From Bacillota bacterium (GTDB lineage Bacteria > Bacillota > Clostridia > Lachnospirales > Lachnospiraceae), in NCBI GenBank assembly GCA_023663285.1, contig JAMPHT010000026.1:1-43629 (forward strand): a stretch of 43,629 nt of DNA. The letters are read 5' to 3'. The position numbers and the translations under genes were made by a program. This document shows positions 1 to 7,746 of the stretch, one piece after another. The first letter of the stretch is position 1; every line of letters starts with the position of its first letter. A model generated the notes under the pieces. That model searched no databases and was not told where the DNA came from. It saw only the letters and a program-made list of their open reading frames with translations.

Positions 1-1
1 G

Positions 2-82
2 GACATCGATATCCTCTGCGATCGGGTGTATCGTATGCGGAGCGGGGAAATGTCAGATGAGACCCCCTTGACGATCTCCTGA
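2..82 (+). CDS. C-terminal end of a probable ABC-transporter ATPase (partial)
   Basis: The window opens inside an open frame of 26 codons that ends with TGA at 80-82. The residues include DIDILCDRVYRMRSGEM, which resembles the end of an ABC-transporter nucleotide-binding domain, where the segment after the H-loop reads 'aDRvyrmrdG'. The rest of the gene lies upstream and cannot be judged. The likely promoter of the next gene overlaps its last codons, so the next gene probably has its own start of transcription. The assignment rests on a very short stretch and is tentative. Confidence 0.35.
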   Translation, partial: DIDILCDRVYRMRSGEMSDETPLTIS

Positions 83-96
83 AGTGGAAGTATGAT
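68..96 (+). promoter_or_regulatory. Sigma-A-type promoter for the NYN gene
   Basis: TTGACG at 68-73 and TATGAT at 91-96 are separated by 17 bases. Transcription would start near 103 and give a leader of about 35 bases before the ATG at 138. The promoter overlaps the end of the preceding partial gene. Confidence 0.55.
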
Positions 97-137
97 CATT
101 ATTGAGTTCGAGTCTTAGTATAAAACAGGAGCGGAAT

Positions 138-1091
138 ATGGAAGAAAATATTGAAAATATCACAAGTGCCAGGATGCAGTTTGCGGTGCTGATCGACGCG
201 GACAACATCAGTTCCAAGTATGCGGCTACCATCTTTGAGGAGTTGGACAAGTTCGGCCTGTCAACTTACCGCAGGATCTACGGAAACTGGTCCAGGGCCA
301 ACGGCTGGAGTGAGGGGATGCTGCTGGAGCATTCCATTATGCCGGTGCAGCAGTTTTCCTATACCACGGGGAAAAATGCCACGGATATGGCCATGGTGAT
401 AGACGCCATGGATATTTTATTCAAAAATAAGGTGCAGGGCTTCTGCCTGGTGACCAGCGACAGTGATTTTACCAGGCTTGCCATGCGGCTTCGGGAGGAG
501 AGTATGTTCGTCCTGGGGATGGGGGAGTCCAAGACGCCTCCGGCATTGACGAGAGCCTGCAACAGGTTTATCCACCTGAATCTGGTGGCGGAGCAGAACA
601 AGGCGCTGGAGGGCAGTGATAATATGGAGGGGAGCGAGGAGCAGAACGTTACCTCTGTCATGGAGGTGCGGCAGGCGATCCTGGCCCTGATCAATGAGAA
701 TGACGGAAAGCAGGTGGATCTGGCGCAGATCGGGAACCGTTTAAATGACAGGTTCTCCGATTTCGACGTCCGCAATTACGGGTATACAAAGCTCAGCACC
801 ATGGTGTCCCAGGAGCTGTCCGACCTGAATGTGAAGAAGGTGAACAACCAGTATTATGTGGAGCGGCGTTCCACCCTCACCAAGGCGGAGCTGGAGCGGG
901 AGATATGCAGTATGATCCAGCTAAGCGGCGGTATGATCGACAATCTCTCCACACTGAACGACGAATTACACAAAAAGTATAAGCAGCTGGATTTCAGGCA
1001 GTTTGGATACAGCCGTATCTCCAGCTTTCTGCGCAGCTTAAAGTCTGTGACGGTCCATGAAAACCGGGTGACGCTGCGGGGTGAGAAGTAA
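138..1091 (+). CDS. NYN-domain (PIN-like) ribonuclease with two OST-HTH/LOTUS-like domains
   Basis: Predicted cytoplasmic RNA-processing protein of 317 residues. The first ~145 residues form a NYN domain, a PIN-like Mg-dependent nuclease fold. Its acidic positions are visible in VLIDADN near the start, in ATDMAMVIDAMD, and in VTSDSDF, the conserved C-terminal acidic motif. Two similar ~70-residue units follow. Each begins with a helix (EVRQAILALI; LEREICSMIQ) and ends with F..YGY.KLS or FGYSRISSFL, as in OST-HTH/LOTUS RNA-binding domains. ATG 138 is preferred over the longer frame from 102 because AGGAG at 128-132 lies six bases upstream and the conserved part starts after it. The rarA gene follows 14 bases later, so co-transcription is likely. 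The RNA target is unknown. The family call is confident from motifs; nuclease activity is inferred. Confidence 0.85.
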   Translation: MEENIENITSARMQFAVLIDADNISSKYAATIFEELDKFGLSTYRRIYGNWSRANGWSEGMLLEHSIMPVQQFSYTTGKNATDMAMVIDAMDILFKNKVQGFCLVTSDSDFTRLAMRLREESMFVLGMGESKTPPALTRACNRFIHLNLVAEQNKALEGSDNMEGSEEQNVTSVMEVRQAILALINENDGKQVDLAQIGNRLNDRFSDFDVRNYGYTKLSTMVSQELSDLNVKKVNNQYYVERRSTLTKAELEREICSMIQLSGGMIDNLSTLNDELHKKYKQLDFRQFGYSRISSFLRSLKSVTVHENRVTLRGEK

Positions 1092-1105
1092 CAGAGGGCG
1101 GAAAG

Positions 1106-2443
1106 ATGGACATTTTTGAATATATGCGCAGCACCAGTATGGAAAAGGAATCGCCCCTTGCGGCGCGGATGCGTCCCAGGACCCTGGACGAGGTGGTGGG
1201 GCAGGAGCACATCATCGGCAGGGACAAGCTGCTGTACCGGGCCATCAAGGCGGATAAAATCAGCTCCGTCATCTTTTACGGGCCGCCGGGAACGGGGAAA
1301 ACTACTCTGGCGCGGGTGATCGCCAACACCACCAGCGCGGAGTTTACCCAGATCAACGCCACCGTGGCGGGCAAGAAGGATATGGAAGAGGTGGTGGCAA
1401 AGGCCAGGGATACCCTGGGAATGTACGGAAAGCGCACCATTCTGTTTATAGACGAGATCCACCGCTTTAACAAAGGGCAGCAGGATTATCTGCTTCCCTT
1501 TGTGGAGGACGGCACCCTGATTCTCATCGGGGCCACTACGGAGAATCCCTATTTTGAAGTGAACGGGGCGCTGATCTCCCGGTCTGTTATCTTTGAGCTG
1601 AAGCCCATCCCCGTGGAGGCGGTGAAGGAGCTTATCCGCAAGGCAGTCTATGACACGGACCGGGGGATGGGGGCGTATAACGCTCAGATCGACGAGGCGG
1701 CTTTGGATTTTCTGGCGGAACTCTCCGGGGGAGATGCAAGACACGCCCTGAATGCGGTGGAGCTGGGGATCATGACCACCAACCGCAGCGAGGACGGAAA
1801 GATACATATCACCCTGGAGGTGGCGCAGGAGTGTATCCAGAAGCGGGCTGTCCGGTATGACAAGACGGGTGACAATCACTATGACACGATCTCCGCCTTC
1901 ATTAAGAGCATGAGGGGCTCCGACCCGGATGCGGCGGTGTATTATCTGGCGCGGATGCTTTATGCGGGGGAAGAGGCGGCGTTTATTGCCAGGCGCATCA
2001 TGATATGCGCGGCGGAGGATGTGGGAAATGCAGATCCCCAGGCGCTGGTAGTCGCTACGAACGCTTCCCTGGCGGTGGAGCGGATCGGAATGCCGGAGGC
2101 TCAGATCATTCTTGCCCAGGCGGCGGCCTACGTTGCCTGCGCACCTAAGAGCAATGCCAGCAGCAGCGCTGTTTTTGAAGCCATGCAGACCGTGGAGCAG
2201 ACAGGCAGCCTGCCGATCCCGGTATATTTGCAGGACGCTCATTACAAGGGCGCCGCAAAGCTGGGCCACGGCACAGGCTATAAGTATGCCCACGATTATC
2301 CGGGTCATTATGTGAGGCAGCAGTATCTGCCCTATGAGCTGGACGGGAAGGAATTTTACAGGCCCACGGGAAACGGGTATGAGGTGAAGATCAGGGAACA
2401 TATGAAAAAGCTGAAGGAGGAGGCGGGGGAGCTTCCGGAATGA
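1106..2443 (+). CDS. rarA: Replication-associated recombination protein A (RarA/MgsA), AAA+ ATPase
   Basis: Clamp-loader-like AAA+ ATPase that acts at stalled replication forks. The 445-residue length is normal for the family. The sequence begins with SPLAARMRPRTLDEVVGQEH, the usual N-terminal signature. It has Walker A GPPGTGKTT (about residues 56-64), Walker B LFIDEIHRF, and the sensor-1 segment TTENPYFEVNGALISRS. The C-terminal part contains YYLARMLYAGEE and the tetramerisation-region motif PKSNAS. A purine-rich site (AGAGGGCGGAAAG) precedes the ATG. It sits 14 bases after the NYN gene and converges on the DUF4364 gene 24 bases downstream, with no obvious terminator between them. Confidence 0.96.
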   Translation: MDIFEYMRSTSMEKESPLAARMRPRTLDEVVGQEHIIGRDKLLYRAIKADKISSVIFYGPPGTGKTTLARVIANTTSAEFTQINATVAGKKDMEEVVAKARDTLGMYGKRTILFIDEIHRFNKGQQDYLLPFVEDGTLILIGATTENPYFEVNGALISRSVIFELKPIPVEAVKELIRKAVYDTDRGMGAYNAQIDEAALDFLAELSGGDARHALNAVELGIMTTNRSEDGKIHITLEVAQECIQKRAVRYDKTGDNHYDTISAFIKSMRGSDPDAAVYYLARMLYAGEEAAFIARRIMICAAEDVGNADPQALVVATNASLAVERIGMPEAQIILAQAAAYVACAPKSNASSSAVFEAMQTVEQTGSLPIPVYLQDAHYKGAAKLGHGTGYKYAHDYPGHYVRQQYLPYELDGKEFYRPTGNGYEVKIREHMKKLKEEAGELPE

Positions 2444-2467
2444 TCGAGAGCGGCAGGTACTTCACAT

Positions 2468-2983
2468 TCAGAACAGTTCCTGAACCAGCAGTCGATAGAT
2501 CTGCTGGTTCTTCTTCTGCCAGTTGTCGCAGATGGAGGCGGCAATGCTTTCGTCGGGTACGGACAGGGTGATATCTACCAGGCTGACGCCTCTGTCCTTT
2601 GCCACCAGATGCGCCTCGTACTCTCCGGAGGTGGACTTATAGTAATCGCCCAGGACGGAGACCTCGTTGCGCAGGGAGTATTCGTTCTCGCGAAAGTAGG
2701 TATTGATGTCCTGCTTGATGGAGTCGCTGATCCGGTTCTGGAAGAAGTTCAGCGTTTCCAGCCCTTCCGCCGTGAGGGACAGATGGGTCCGGTTGCGGAT
2801 AGTCTCCGATGAGATCAGCTTTGCATCCGTCAATTCGTTTATTACCTGCTGCAGCGTGAGAAAGTTTGTGTAATCCCGTCCCAGGATAAAGTCGCTGACC
2901 TGCGCGGTAGTCATGGGGAAGGTCACCCGGTTCAGCATATACAGTACGATCAACTTATAGAGAGTCAGCGGATCATGCATCAT
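2468..2983 (-). CDS. DUF4364 family protein (winged-helix-like, function unknown)
   Basis: Protein of 171 residues typical of Clostridia. It begins MMHDPLTLYKLIVLYMLNRV, the family's usual opening, and continues with FPMTTAQVSDFILG, which looks like a winged-helix DNA-binding region. The C-terminal half (YKSTSGEYEAHLVAKD, DITLSVPDE) resembles a small beta domain. The start at 2983 is chosen over 2995 because AGAGGA lies about three to four bases upstream of this ATG on the minus strand. Its role is unknown; a transcriptional regulator is a reasonable guess from the fold only. It faces rarA tail to tail, and no clear promoter was found in the 156 bases between it and the malic enzyme gene. Confidence 0.8.
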   Translation of the reverse strand: MMHDPLTLYKLIVLYMLNRVTFPMTTAQVSDFILGRDYTNFLTLQQVINELTDAKLISSETIRNRTHLSLTAEGLETLNFFQNRISDSIKQDINTYFRENEYSLRNEVSVLGDYYKSTSGEYEAHLVAKDRGVSLVDITLSVPDESIAASICDNWQKKNQQIYRLLVQELF

Positions 2984-3116
2984 AGTTCCTCTCATTCTGC
3001 CGTATATGCGGCATAGTCATATGTGGCACAGCCAATAACCTCGCTGCGAAGCAAAATGTGCCCACAGGACTCATTGGTATTGAACTTCGCGGGAAAAAAC
3101 TCAAATTTTCCGTATG

Positions 3117-3141
3117 AAAAGCGGATAATGTCCGCTTTTTT
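3117..3141. terminator. Bidirectional-looking terminator hairpin after the malic enzyme gene
   Basis: AAAAGCGGA, a 5-base loop and TCCGCTTTTTT form a stem that begins immediately beyond the malic enzyme stop codon. The U-run is four on the minus strand (the gene's direction) and six on the plus strand. The stem is short, so the call is moderate. Confidence 0.55.
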
Positions 3142-4294
3142 ATGCCCGGATATGGGATTTTACCGCCTGGGCCACCAGCTCTGCCACCTTCGGATCAAAG
3201 GCTTCGGGCAGGATGTTATTCTCGTTCAACTCGTCCTCTGGCACCAGGCCCGCTATGGTCTCAGCTGCCGCCAGCTTCATTTCTTCCGTGATCCGGGCAG
3301 CCCGGCCCTCCAGCGCCCCCTTAAAGATACCGGGGAAGGCTATCACGTTATTGACCTGGTTGGGAAAATCGCTGCGGCCTGTGCCTACTATTCTTGCGCC
3401 GGCGGCTTTGGCCGCATCCGGCATGATCTCAGGAACAGGGTTTGCCATGGCAAAGAGGATGGCGTCGTGGTTCATGGAAGCCACCATATCGGGGGTCACG
3501 ATGTTGGGAGCGGAAACGCCTACGAAGATATCTGCGCCTTTCAGGGCGTCCGCCAGAGTGCCGGTCTCGTTCCCCAAATTTGTCACCTCCGTCATTCTCT
3601 GCTGCATCCAGTTTAAGCCTTCCGTGGATCCGGACAGGATGCCCGTCTTGTCGCACATAATAATGTTGGGAAAGCCGTAAGTCAAAAGCAGCCTGGTGAT
3701 GGCGACGCCTGCGCTTCCGGCTCCGTTTATCACGATCTTACAGTCCTCTTTTTTCTTTTTCACTACCTTTAAGCTGTTGATGATGCCGGCAAGGACGACG
3801 ATGGCGGTACCGTGCTGATCGTCGTGGAACACAGGAATGTCCAGAAGCTCCTTCAGGCGTTCCTCGATCTCAAAGCATCTGGGGGCGCTGATATCCTCCA
3901 GGTTGATGCCGCCGAAGCCGGGAGCGAGCCAGGTGACCGCCTTGATGATCTCCTCGGTGTCCTGAGTGTCAAGGCAGATCGGCACTGCGTTGACTCCGCC
4001 GAATTCCTTAAAGAGAACGGCTTTTCCCTCCATGACAGGCATAGCGGCGTGGGGACCGATATTGCCCAGCCCCAGGACGGCGCTTCCGTCTGAGACCACA
4101 GCCACGGTATTGGCCTTCATTGTATATTTGTAAGCCGCCTCTTTGTCCTTGGCAATGACCTTGCAGGGCTCAGCCACGCCGGGAGTGTATGCCACGGACA
4201 GATCCTCTCTGGATCTCACAGGGGCCTTGGAGACGATCTCCAGCTTCCCGTTCCATTTTTCGTGCATCAACAGTGCTTTTTCGTTGGTTGTCAT
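3140..4294 (-). CDS. Malic enzyme (oxaloacetate-decarboxylating malate dehydrogenase, NAD type)
   Basis: Converts malate to pyruvate and CO2 with reduction of NAD(P), linking C4 acids to pyruvate. The 384 residues match the short bacterial form without a phosphotransacetylase domain. Visible motifs are YTPGVAEPC (substrate tyrosine region), [23 protein letters not shown], the metal-binding FHDDQHGTA, and the dinucleotide fold [10 protein letters not shown]. The final third has [10 protein letters not shown]-like features ([19 protein letters not shown]). The start has AGAGGTA seven bases upstream on the minus strand. It is transcribed alone, divergently from rho, from a promoter at 4324-4352. 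NAD rather than NADP use is assumed from family habit and is not decided here. Confidence 0.95.
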   Translation of the reverse strand: MTTNEKALLMHEKWNGKLEIVSKAPVRSREDLSVAYTPGVAEPCKVIAKDKEAAYKYTMKANTVAVVSDGSAVLGLGNIGPHAAMPVMEGKAVLFKEFGGVNAVPICLDTQDTEEIIKAVTWLAPGFGGINLEDISAPRCFEIEERLKELLDIPVFHDDQHGTAIVVLAGIINSLKVVKKKKEDCKIVINGAGSAGVAITRLLLTYGFPNIIMCDKTGILSGSTEGLNWMQQRMTEVTNLGNETGTLADALKGADIFVGVSAPNIVTPDMVASMNHDAILFAMANPVPEIMPDAAKAAGARIVGTGRSDFPNQVNNVIAFPGIFKGALEGRAARITEEMKLAAAETIAGLVPEDELNENNILPEAFDPKVAELVAQAVKSHIRA

Positions 4295-4323
4295 AGCAGT
4301 ACCTCTTTTCCTGAATATGTATT

Positions 4324-4352
4324 ATCATATAATAATTCGTGATTGTATGCAA
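4324..4352 (-). promoter_or_regulatory. Promoter of the malic enzyme gene
   Basis: On the minus strand TTGCAT (4352-4347) and TATGAT (4329-4324) are 17 bases apart, placing the transcript start about 25 bases before the malic enzyme ATG. Confidence 0.5.
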
Positions 4353-4403
4353 GTATGAAATGGCTGAGGAGTTCTGTAGTTTACATTTGCAAAAAATTAG
4401 GAC

Positions 4404-4432
4404 TTCCTATTTTAGGAAAAGTGTATTATAAT
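4404..4432 (+). promoter_or_regulatory. rho promoter with overlapping inverted repeat
   Basis: TATAAT at 4427-4432 is a perfect -10 element. The matching -35 position (4404-4409, TTCCTA, spacing 17) is poor, but it forms the left arm of a perfect inverted repeat TTCCTA-TTT-TAGGAA at 4404-4418. A weak -35 overlapped by dyad symmetry suggests a site for a regulator. The leader from here to the rho ATG would be about 140 bases. Confidence 0.45.
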
Positions 4433-4580
4433 AAAAAGTGTACTTAATAAAGAGAAGTCAATCAAAGTATCAAGGAATCATGTCGATGAACCCCGTCGAT
4501 GACCGTCTTGCCGTAATTCCCGTTTTTGTATTGTGGATAGGAAAGCTGCTTTTATTTTATGTGTTTTTGAGGAGGATTTT

Positions 4581-6221
4581 ATGAGAGAAAAATATGAATC
4601 ACTGGCGCTTGTACAGTTAAAGGAGCTTGCGAAGGTGCGCGGGCTGAAAGGCACTTCAACTATGAAGAAGGCTGAGATTGTAGAGGCTATGCTGGCGGAG
4701 GATGAGAGGCTTAAGAAGCTGGAGGAGCAGGAAAAGGCGGCAAAGGCCAGAGAAGCAGCTCCGGCCCAGGCGGCGTCCCAGACCTTGGGCAGCGGGGGGA
4801 GGCCTGCTTACAAGCGTCAGACAGCGGGGCAGGGGAGACCTGCGTCCCAGAGAAATGCGGGTCCTGCCCGGACTGAGGCAGCGTCCCATACCGAGAGCGG
4901 GGGACGGAGCGAAGGGGGCGGACGCGCCGAGAATCCCCATGCCCCGGCTGCAGTGAAAAGCGAAAATGCCCCGAAGGCGGAGAACGCGCCTGCAAAGACG
5001 GAAAATGCAGCGCCTGCGGCGGAGGGGGCGGCGGTATCCCGTCCGCTCAGAAGCAATGAGGTCTATGATGAAAAAACCTATCCCAGAGAGCTGGACAGCG
5101 GCGAGGAAGCCAGCGGTATCCTGGAGGTCATGCCGGATGGCTACGGCTTTATCCGCTGTGAGAATTATCTGCCCGGTGAGAACGACGTCTATGTGGCGCC
5201 CAGTCAGATCCGCCGGTTTGGCTTAAAGACCGGCGATATACTCCGGGGCAACAAGCGGGTCAAGACCCAGCAGGAGAAGTTCAGCGCCCTGCTGTTCATC
5301 CGTACGATCAACGGATATACCACGGAGGAATCCGCAAAGCGGACGGCCTTTGAGGATATGACGCCCATTTTCCCCAACGAGCGTATCCGGCTGGAAATGC
5401 CGGGATGCAGCGTGGCTATGCGGGTCATGGATCTGGTGAGCCCGGTGGGCAAAGGGCAGCGCGGTATGATCGTGTCTCCCCCCAAGGCCGGAAAGACAAC
5501 GCTGTTAAAAGAGGTGGCAAAGTCCGTCCTGCGCACGAATCCCCAGATGCATATGCTGATCCTGCTGATCGATGAACGCCCTGAGGAGGTGACGGATATC
5601 AAGGAGGCTATCCACGGGGAAAACGTGGAGGTCATCTACTCTACCTTTGACGAGCTGCCGGAGCATCACAAGCGAGTGTCTGAGATGGTGATAGAGCGCG
5701 CAAAGCGTCTGGTGGAGCACCAGAAGGATGTGGTCATTCTCCTGGACAGCATCACCCGCCTGACGAGGGCGTACAATCTTGTGGTCCCCCCCAGCGGGCG
5801 CACATTGTCCGGCGGTCTTGACCCGGCGGCCCTGCATATGCCCAAGCGGTTTTTCGGCGCAGCCAGAAATATGCGGGAGGGGGGCAGCCTGACTATCCTT
5901 GCCACGGCGCTGGTTGAGACGGGAAGTAAGATGGATGATGTGGTGTACGAGGAATTCAAGGGCACGGGCAACATGGAGATGGTGCTGGACCGTAAGCTTT
6001 CGGAAAAGAGGATCTTCCCGGCCATTGACCTGGCAAAATCCGGCACCAGGAGAGAGGACCTGCTGCTGAATCGGGACGAGCTGGACGCAATCAATATTAT
6101 GCGGAAGGCATTGAACGGCATGAAGCCGGATGAGGCCACGGACAGGATACTGGATATGTTCTCAAGGACCAGAAGTAACTTTGAATTTGTGCAGATGGTA
6201 AAGAAGAACAAGTTTATATAA
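4581..6221 (+). CDS. rho: Transcription termination factor Rho
   Basis: Hexameric RNA-dependent ATPase that terminates untranslated transcripts. The 546-residue product has a Rho_N domain (1-40), then a ~115-residue low-complexity insert rich in Ala, Gly, Arg, Pro, Asn and Glu (about 45-160), then the cold-shock-like RNA-binding domain (about 175-240, with MPDGYGFIR and NDVYVAPSQIRRF). The ATPase domain runs to the end: Walker A SPPKAGKTT (about 299-307), Walker B VVILLDSITRL, and the Q/R-loop region SGGLDPAALHMPKRFFGAARN. ATG 4581 is used because GAGGAGG (4569-4575) sits just upstream; the longer frame from 4533 lacks this. It heads the rho-rpmE-DUF1385-prmC-prfA cluster. The 3' end is overlapped by a 19-bp hairpin. 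Confidence 0.97.
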   Translation: MREKYESLALVQLKELAKVRGLKGTSTMKKAEIVEAMLAEDERLKKLEEQEKAAKAREAAPAQAASQTLGSGGRPAYKRQTAGQGRPASQRNAGPARTEAASHTESGGRSEGGGRAENPHAPAAVKSENAPKAENAPAKTENAAPAAEGAAVSRPLRSNEVYDEKTYPRELDSGEEASGILEVMPDGYGFIRCENYLPGENDVYVAPSQIRRFGLKTGDILRGNKRVKTQQEKFSALLFIRTINGYTTEESAKRTAFEDMTPIFPNERIRLEMPGCSVAMRVMDLVSPVGKGQRGMIVSPPKAGKTTLLKEVAKSVLRTNPQMHMLILLIDERPEEVTDIKEAIHGENVEVIYSTFDELPEHHKRVSEMVIERAKRLVEHQKDVVILLDSITRLTRAYNLVVPPSGRTLSGGLDPAALHMPKRFFGAARNMREGGSLTILATALVETGSKMDDVVYEEFKGTGNMEMVLDRKLSEKRIFPAIDLAKSGTRREDLLLNRDELDAINIMRKALNGMKPDEATDRILDMFSRTRSNFEFVQMVKKNKFI

Positions 6222-6241
6222 TTATATAAACTTGTTCTTCT
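6202..6241 (+). terminator. Long perfect hairpin overlapping the rho stop codon
   Basis: Bases 6202-6220 and 6223-6241 are perfect reverse complements (19 bp) separated by two bases. The left arm encodes the last rho codons and includes the first two bases of the stop codon TAA (6219-6221). The stem is AT-rich and has no U-run after it, so it could be a terminator, a 3'-end stabiliser or a processing site. Confidence 0.5.
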
Positions 6242-6280
6242 CGAAGAATAAATTTAGGATGTTTTTCTTAAAATTAGGGG

Positions 6281-6309
6281 TTGCAAGTGTACAAACCTTG
6301 TGTTACAAT
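6281..6309 (+). promoter_or_regulatory. rpmE promoter
   Basis: TTGCAA at 6281-6286 and TACAAT at 6304-6309 with a 17-base spacer. Transcription would start near 6316, giving rpmE its own leader of about 77 bases. Confidence 0.65.
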
Positions 6310-6315
6310 AATACC

Positions 6316-6392
6316 GCTGTTTGTGGTTCCATAGGCAGTGCGGATGAGAACGAAGAATAGCAGTATGTAACTATATAGAGAGGTGAAAGAAG
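6316..6392 (+). ncRNA. Possible L31 leader (5' UTR of rpmE)
   Basis: The 77 bases between the predicted transcript start and the rpmE ATG contain GCAGTGCGGATGAGAACGAA and a GAGAGGTGAAAG ribosome site. L31 genes of Firmicutes are known to carry autoregulatory leader RNAs, and this purine-rich leader occupies the right place. No match to the covariance model could be tested, so this is position plus precedent only. Confidence 0.3.
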
Positions 6393-6593
6393 ATGAAAGA
6401 AGGAATCCATCCCCAGTATTACCAGGCAACTGTAACCTGCAACTGCGGCAACACTTTTGTGACCGGCTCCACGAAGCCTGAGATCCACGTAGAAGTTTGT
6501 TCCAAGTGCCATTCATTCTACACCGGCCAGCAAAAGACAGCAAGAGCCGATGGACGTATTGAGAAGTTCAACAAGAAATACGGCGTTAAATAG
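6393..6593 (+). CDS. rpmE: 50S ribosomal protein L31 (zinc-binding type)
   Basis: Small ribosomal protein of 66 residues bound at the central protuberance and bridging to the 30S subunit. It has the zinc-type (C+) cysteine set: CNCGN near residues 16-18 and CSKCH near 36-40, with SFYTGQQK and the C-terminal basic tail FNKKYG. A GAGAGGTGAAAG ribosome site lies just upstream. It has its own promoter after rho and a terminator hairpin at 6603-6634, so it is probably a separate transcript inside the cluster. Confidence 0.96.
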   Translation: MKEGIHPQYYQATVTCNCGNTFVTGSTKPEIHVEVCSKCHSFYTGQQKTARADGRIEKFNKKYGVK

Positions 6594-6602
6594 GAATCGC
6601 AA

Positions 6603-6634
6603 AAAAGGTTGAGGTGCTTGTATCTCAACCTTTT
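6603..6634 (+). terminator. Intrinsic terminator after rpmE
   Basis: GGTTGAG (6607-6613) pairs with CTCAACC (6624-6630) around a 10-base loop, flanked by A and T runs (TTTT at 6631-6634). It lies 10 bases after the rpmE stop. Confidence 0.7.
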
Positions 6635-6666
6635 CTGTTCATGCGACCGGAACGGAGATAAGATTT

Positions 6667-7746
6667 ATGGCGAAGAGAAGAAAGAAGTGCTATTCCGGTA
6701 TCGGCGGCCAGGCGGTGCTGGAAGGCGTTATGATGAAAAACCAGGAGAAATACGCGGTTGCCGTGCGGAAGGCAAACGGTGAGATCTCCGTGGAGCTGGA
6801 AAATTATCAGGGACTGCTTCATGGCAGTAAGATCAAGGAGATTCCTTTTATCCGGGGCGTCTTTAACTTCATAGATTCCCTGGTGCTGGGAATGAGATGT
6901 ATCAATTTCTCCGCCTCTGTTTATGACGAGGGGGAGGATGAAAAGGCGCCGAAGAGTGAAAAGGCTTCAGGCGGTGGCGGCGAAAAGCTGGCGACCACGC
7001 TGGTGACTTTGTTTTCCATAGCGCTGGCAGTGGGTATCTTTATTGTGCTGCCATATTATCTGGCAGACTTTTTCCGTGGCTTTGTGCGCAATGAGTCTCT
7101 GATGGCGATCATTGAAGGTGCGATCCGTATTGCCATTTTCATTCTCTATGTCTGGGCGATCAGCCTTATGAAGGATATTCGGCGATTGTACCGCTATCAC
7201 GGCGCGGAGCACAAGTGCATCAACTGTATTGAGAAGGGGCGTCCGCTGACGGTACACAATGTTATGAGAAGCTCCAGACTGCACAGAAGATGCGGCACCA
7301 GCTTTATTTTCTTCGTGCTGATCGTCAGCGTGGTCCTGTTCTTTTTTATCAGGGTGGATAATCCGTTGCAGCGGGTGATCCTGCGCATCCTGCTGATGCC
7401 GGTGGTGGCAGGGATCTCCTATGAGCTTATCAGGCTGGCGGGCCGCAGCAACAATATTTTTGTGCTGATTCTTTCTCTGCCGGGTATGTGGATCCAGAGG
7501 ATGACCACCAAAGAGCCGGACAGGGAGATGGTGGAAGTGGCGATTGCGGCGGTGGAAGCCGTGTTTGACTGGAAAACCTTTCTCTATGATAATTTCGGCT
7601 ATGAGGTAGACGAGACCTGGATGCAGGAAGAAGAGGAACAGCCGTCCTACGGAGACGGAGAGGAATTTGCGGAGGAACAGCCAGCCTACGACGGCGTGGA
7701 AGAATTTTCGGAGGAGCAGGAACATGGAGTACAGGGAAGCTTATAA
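6667..7746 (+). CDS. DUF1385 family membrane protein (YqhQ-like)
   Basis: Integral membrane protein of 359 residues and unknown biochemical role, widespread in Firmicutes. The N-terminus carries the family signature GIGGQAVLEGVMMKNQEKYA, followed by conserved FIRGVFNFIDSL. Hydrophobic segments are visible at about residues 113-133 (LVTLFSIALAVGIFIVLPYYL), 150-170, 215-235 and 240-260. A conserved YHGAEHKCIN lies between membrane segments and recalls a metal site. The C-terminal ~45 residues are acidic and contain two near repeats (EEEEQPSYGDGEEFAEEQ / EFAEEQPAYDGVEEFSEEQ). The gene overlaps prmC by 23 bases. This position between rpmE and prmC/prfA is common in Clostridia. Confidence 0.9.
   Translation: MAKRRKKCYSGIGGQAVLEGVMMKNQEKYAVAVRKANGEISVELENYQGLLHGSKIKEIPFIRGVFNFIDSLVLGMRCINFSASVYDEGEDEKAPKSEKASGGGGEKLATTLVTLFSIALAVGIFIVLPYYLADFFRGFVRNESLMAIIEGAIRIAIFILYVWAISLMKDIRRLYRYHGAEHKCINCIEKGRPLTVHNVMRSSRLHRRCGTSFIFFVLIVSVVLFFFIRVDNPLQRVILRILLMPVVAGISYELIRLAGRSNNIFVLILSLPGMWIQRMTTKEPDREMVEVAIAAVEAVFDWKTFLYDNFGYEVDETWMQEEEEQPSYGDGEEFAEEQPAYDGVEEFSEEQEHGVQGSL

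Noticed and set aside
854-2401. 515-codon minus-strand open frame opposite rarA
   Set aside because: Antisense shadow. rarA has full motifs on the plus strand.
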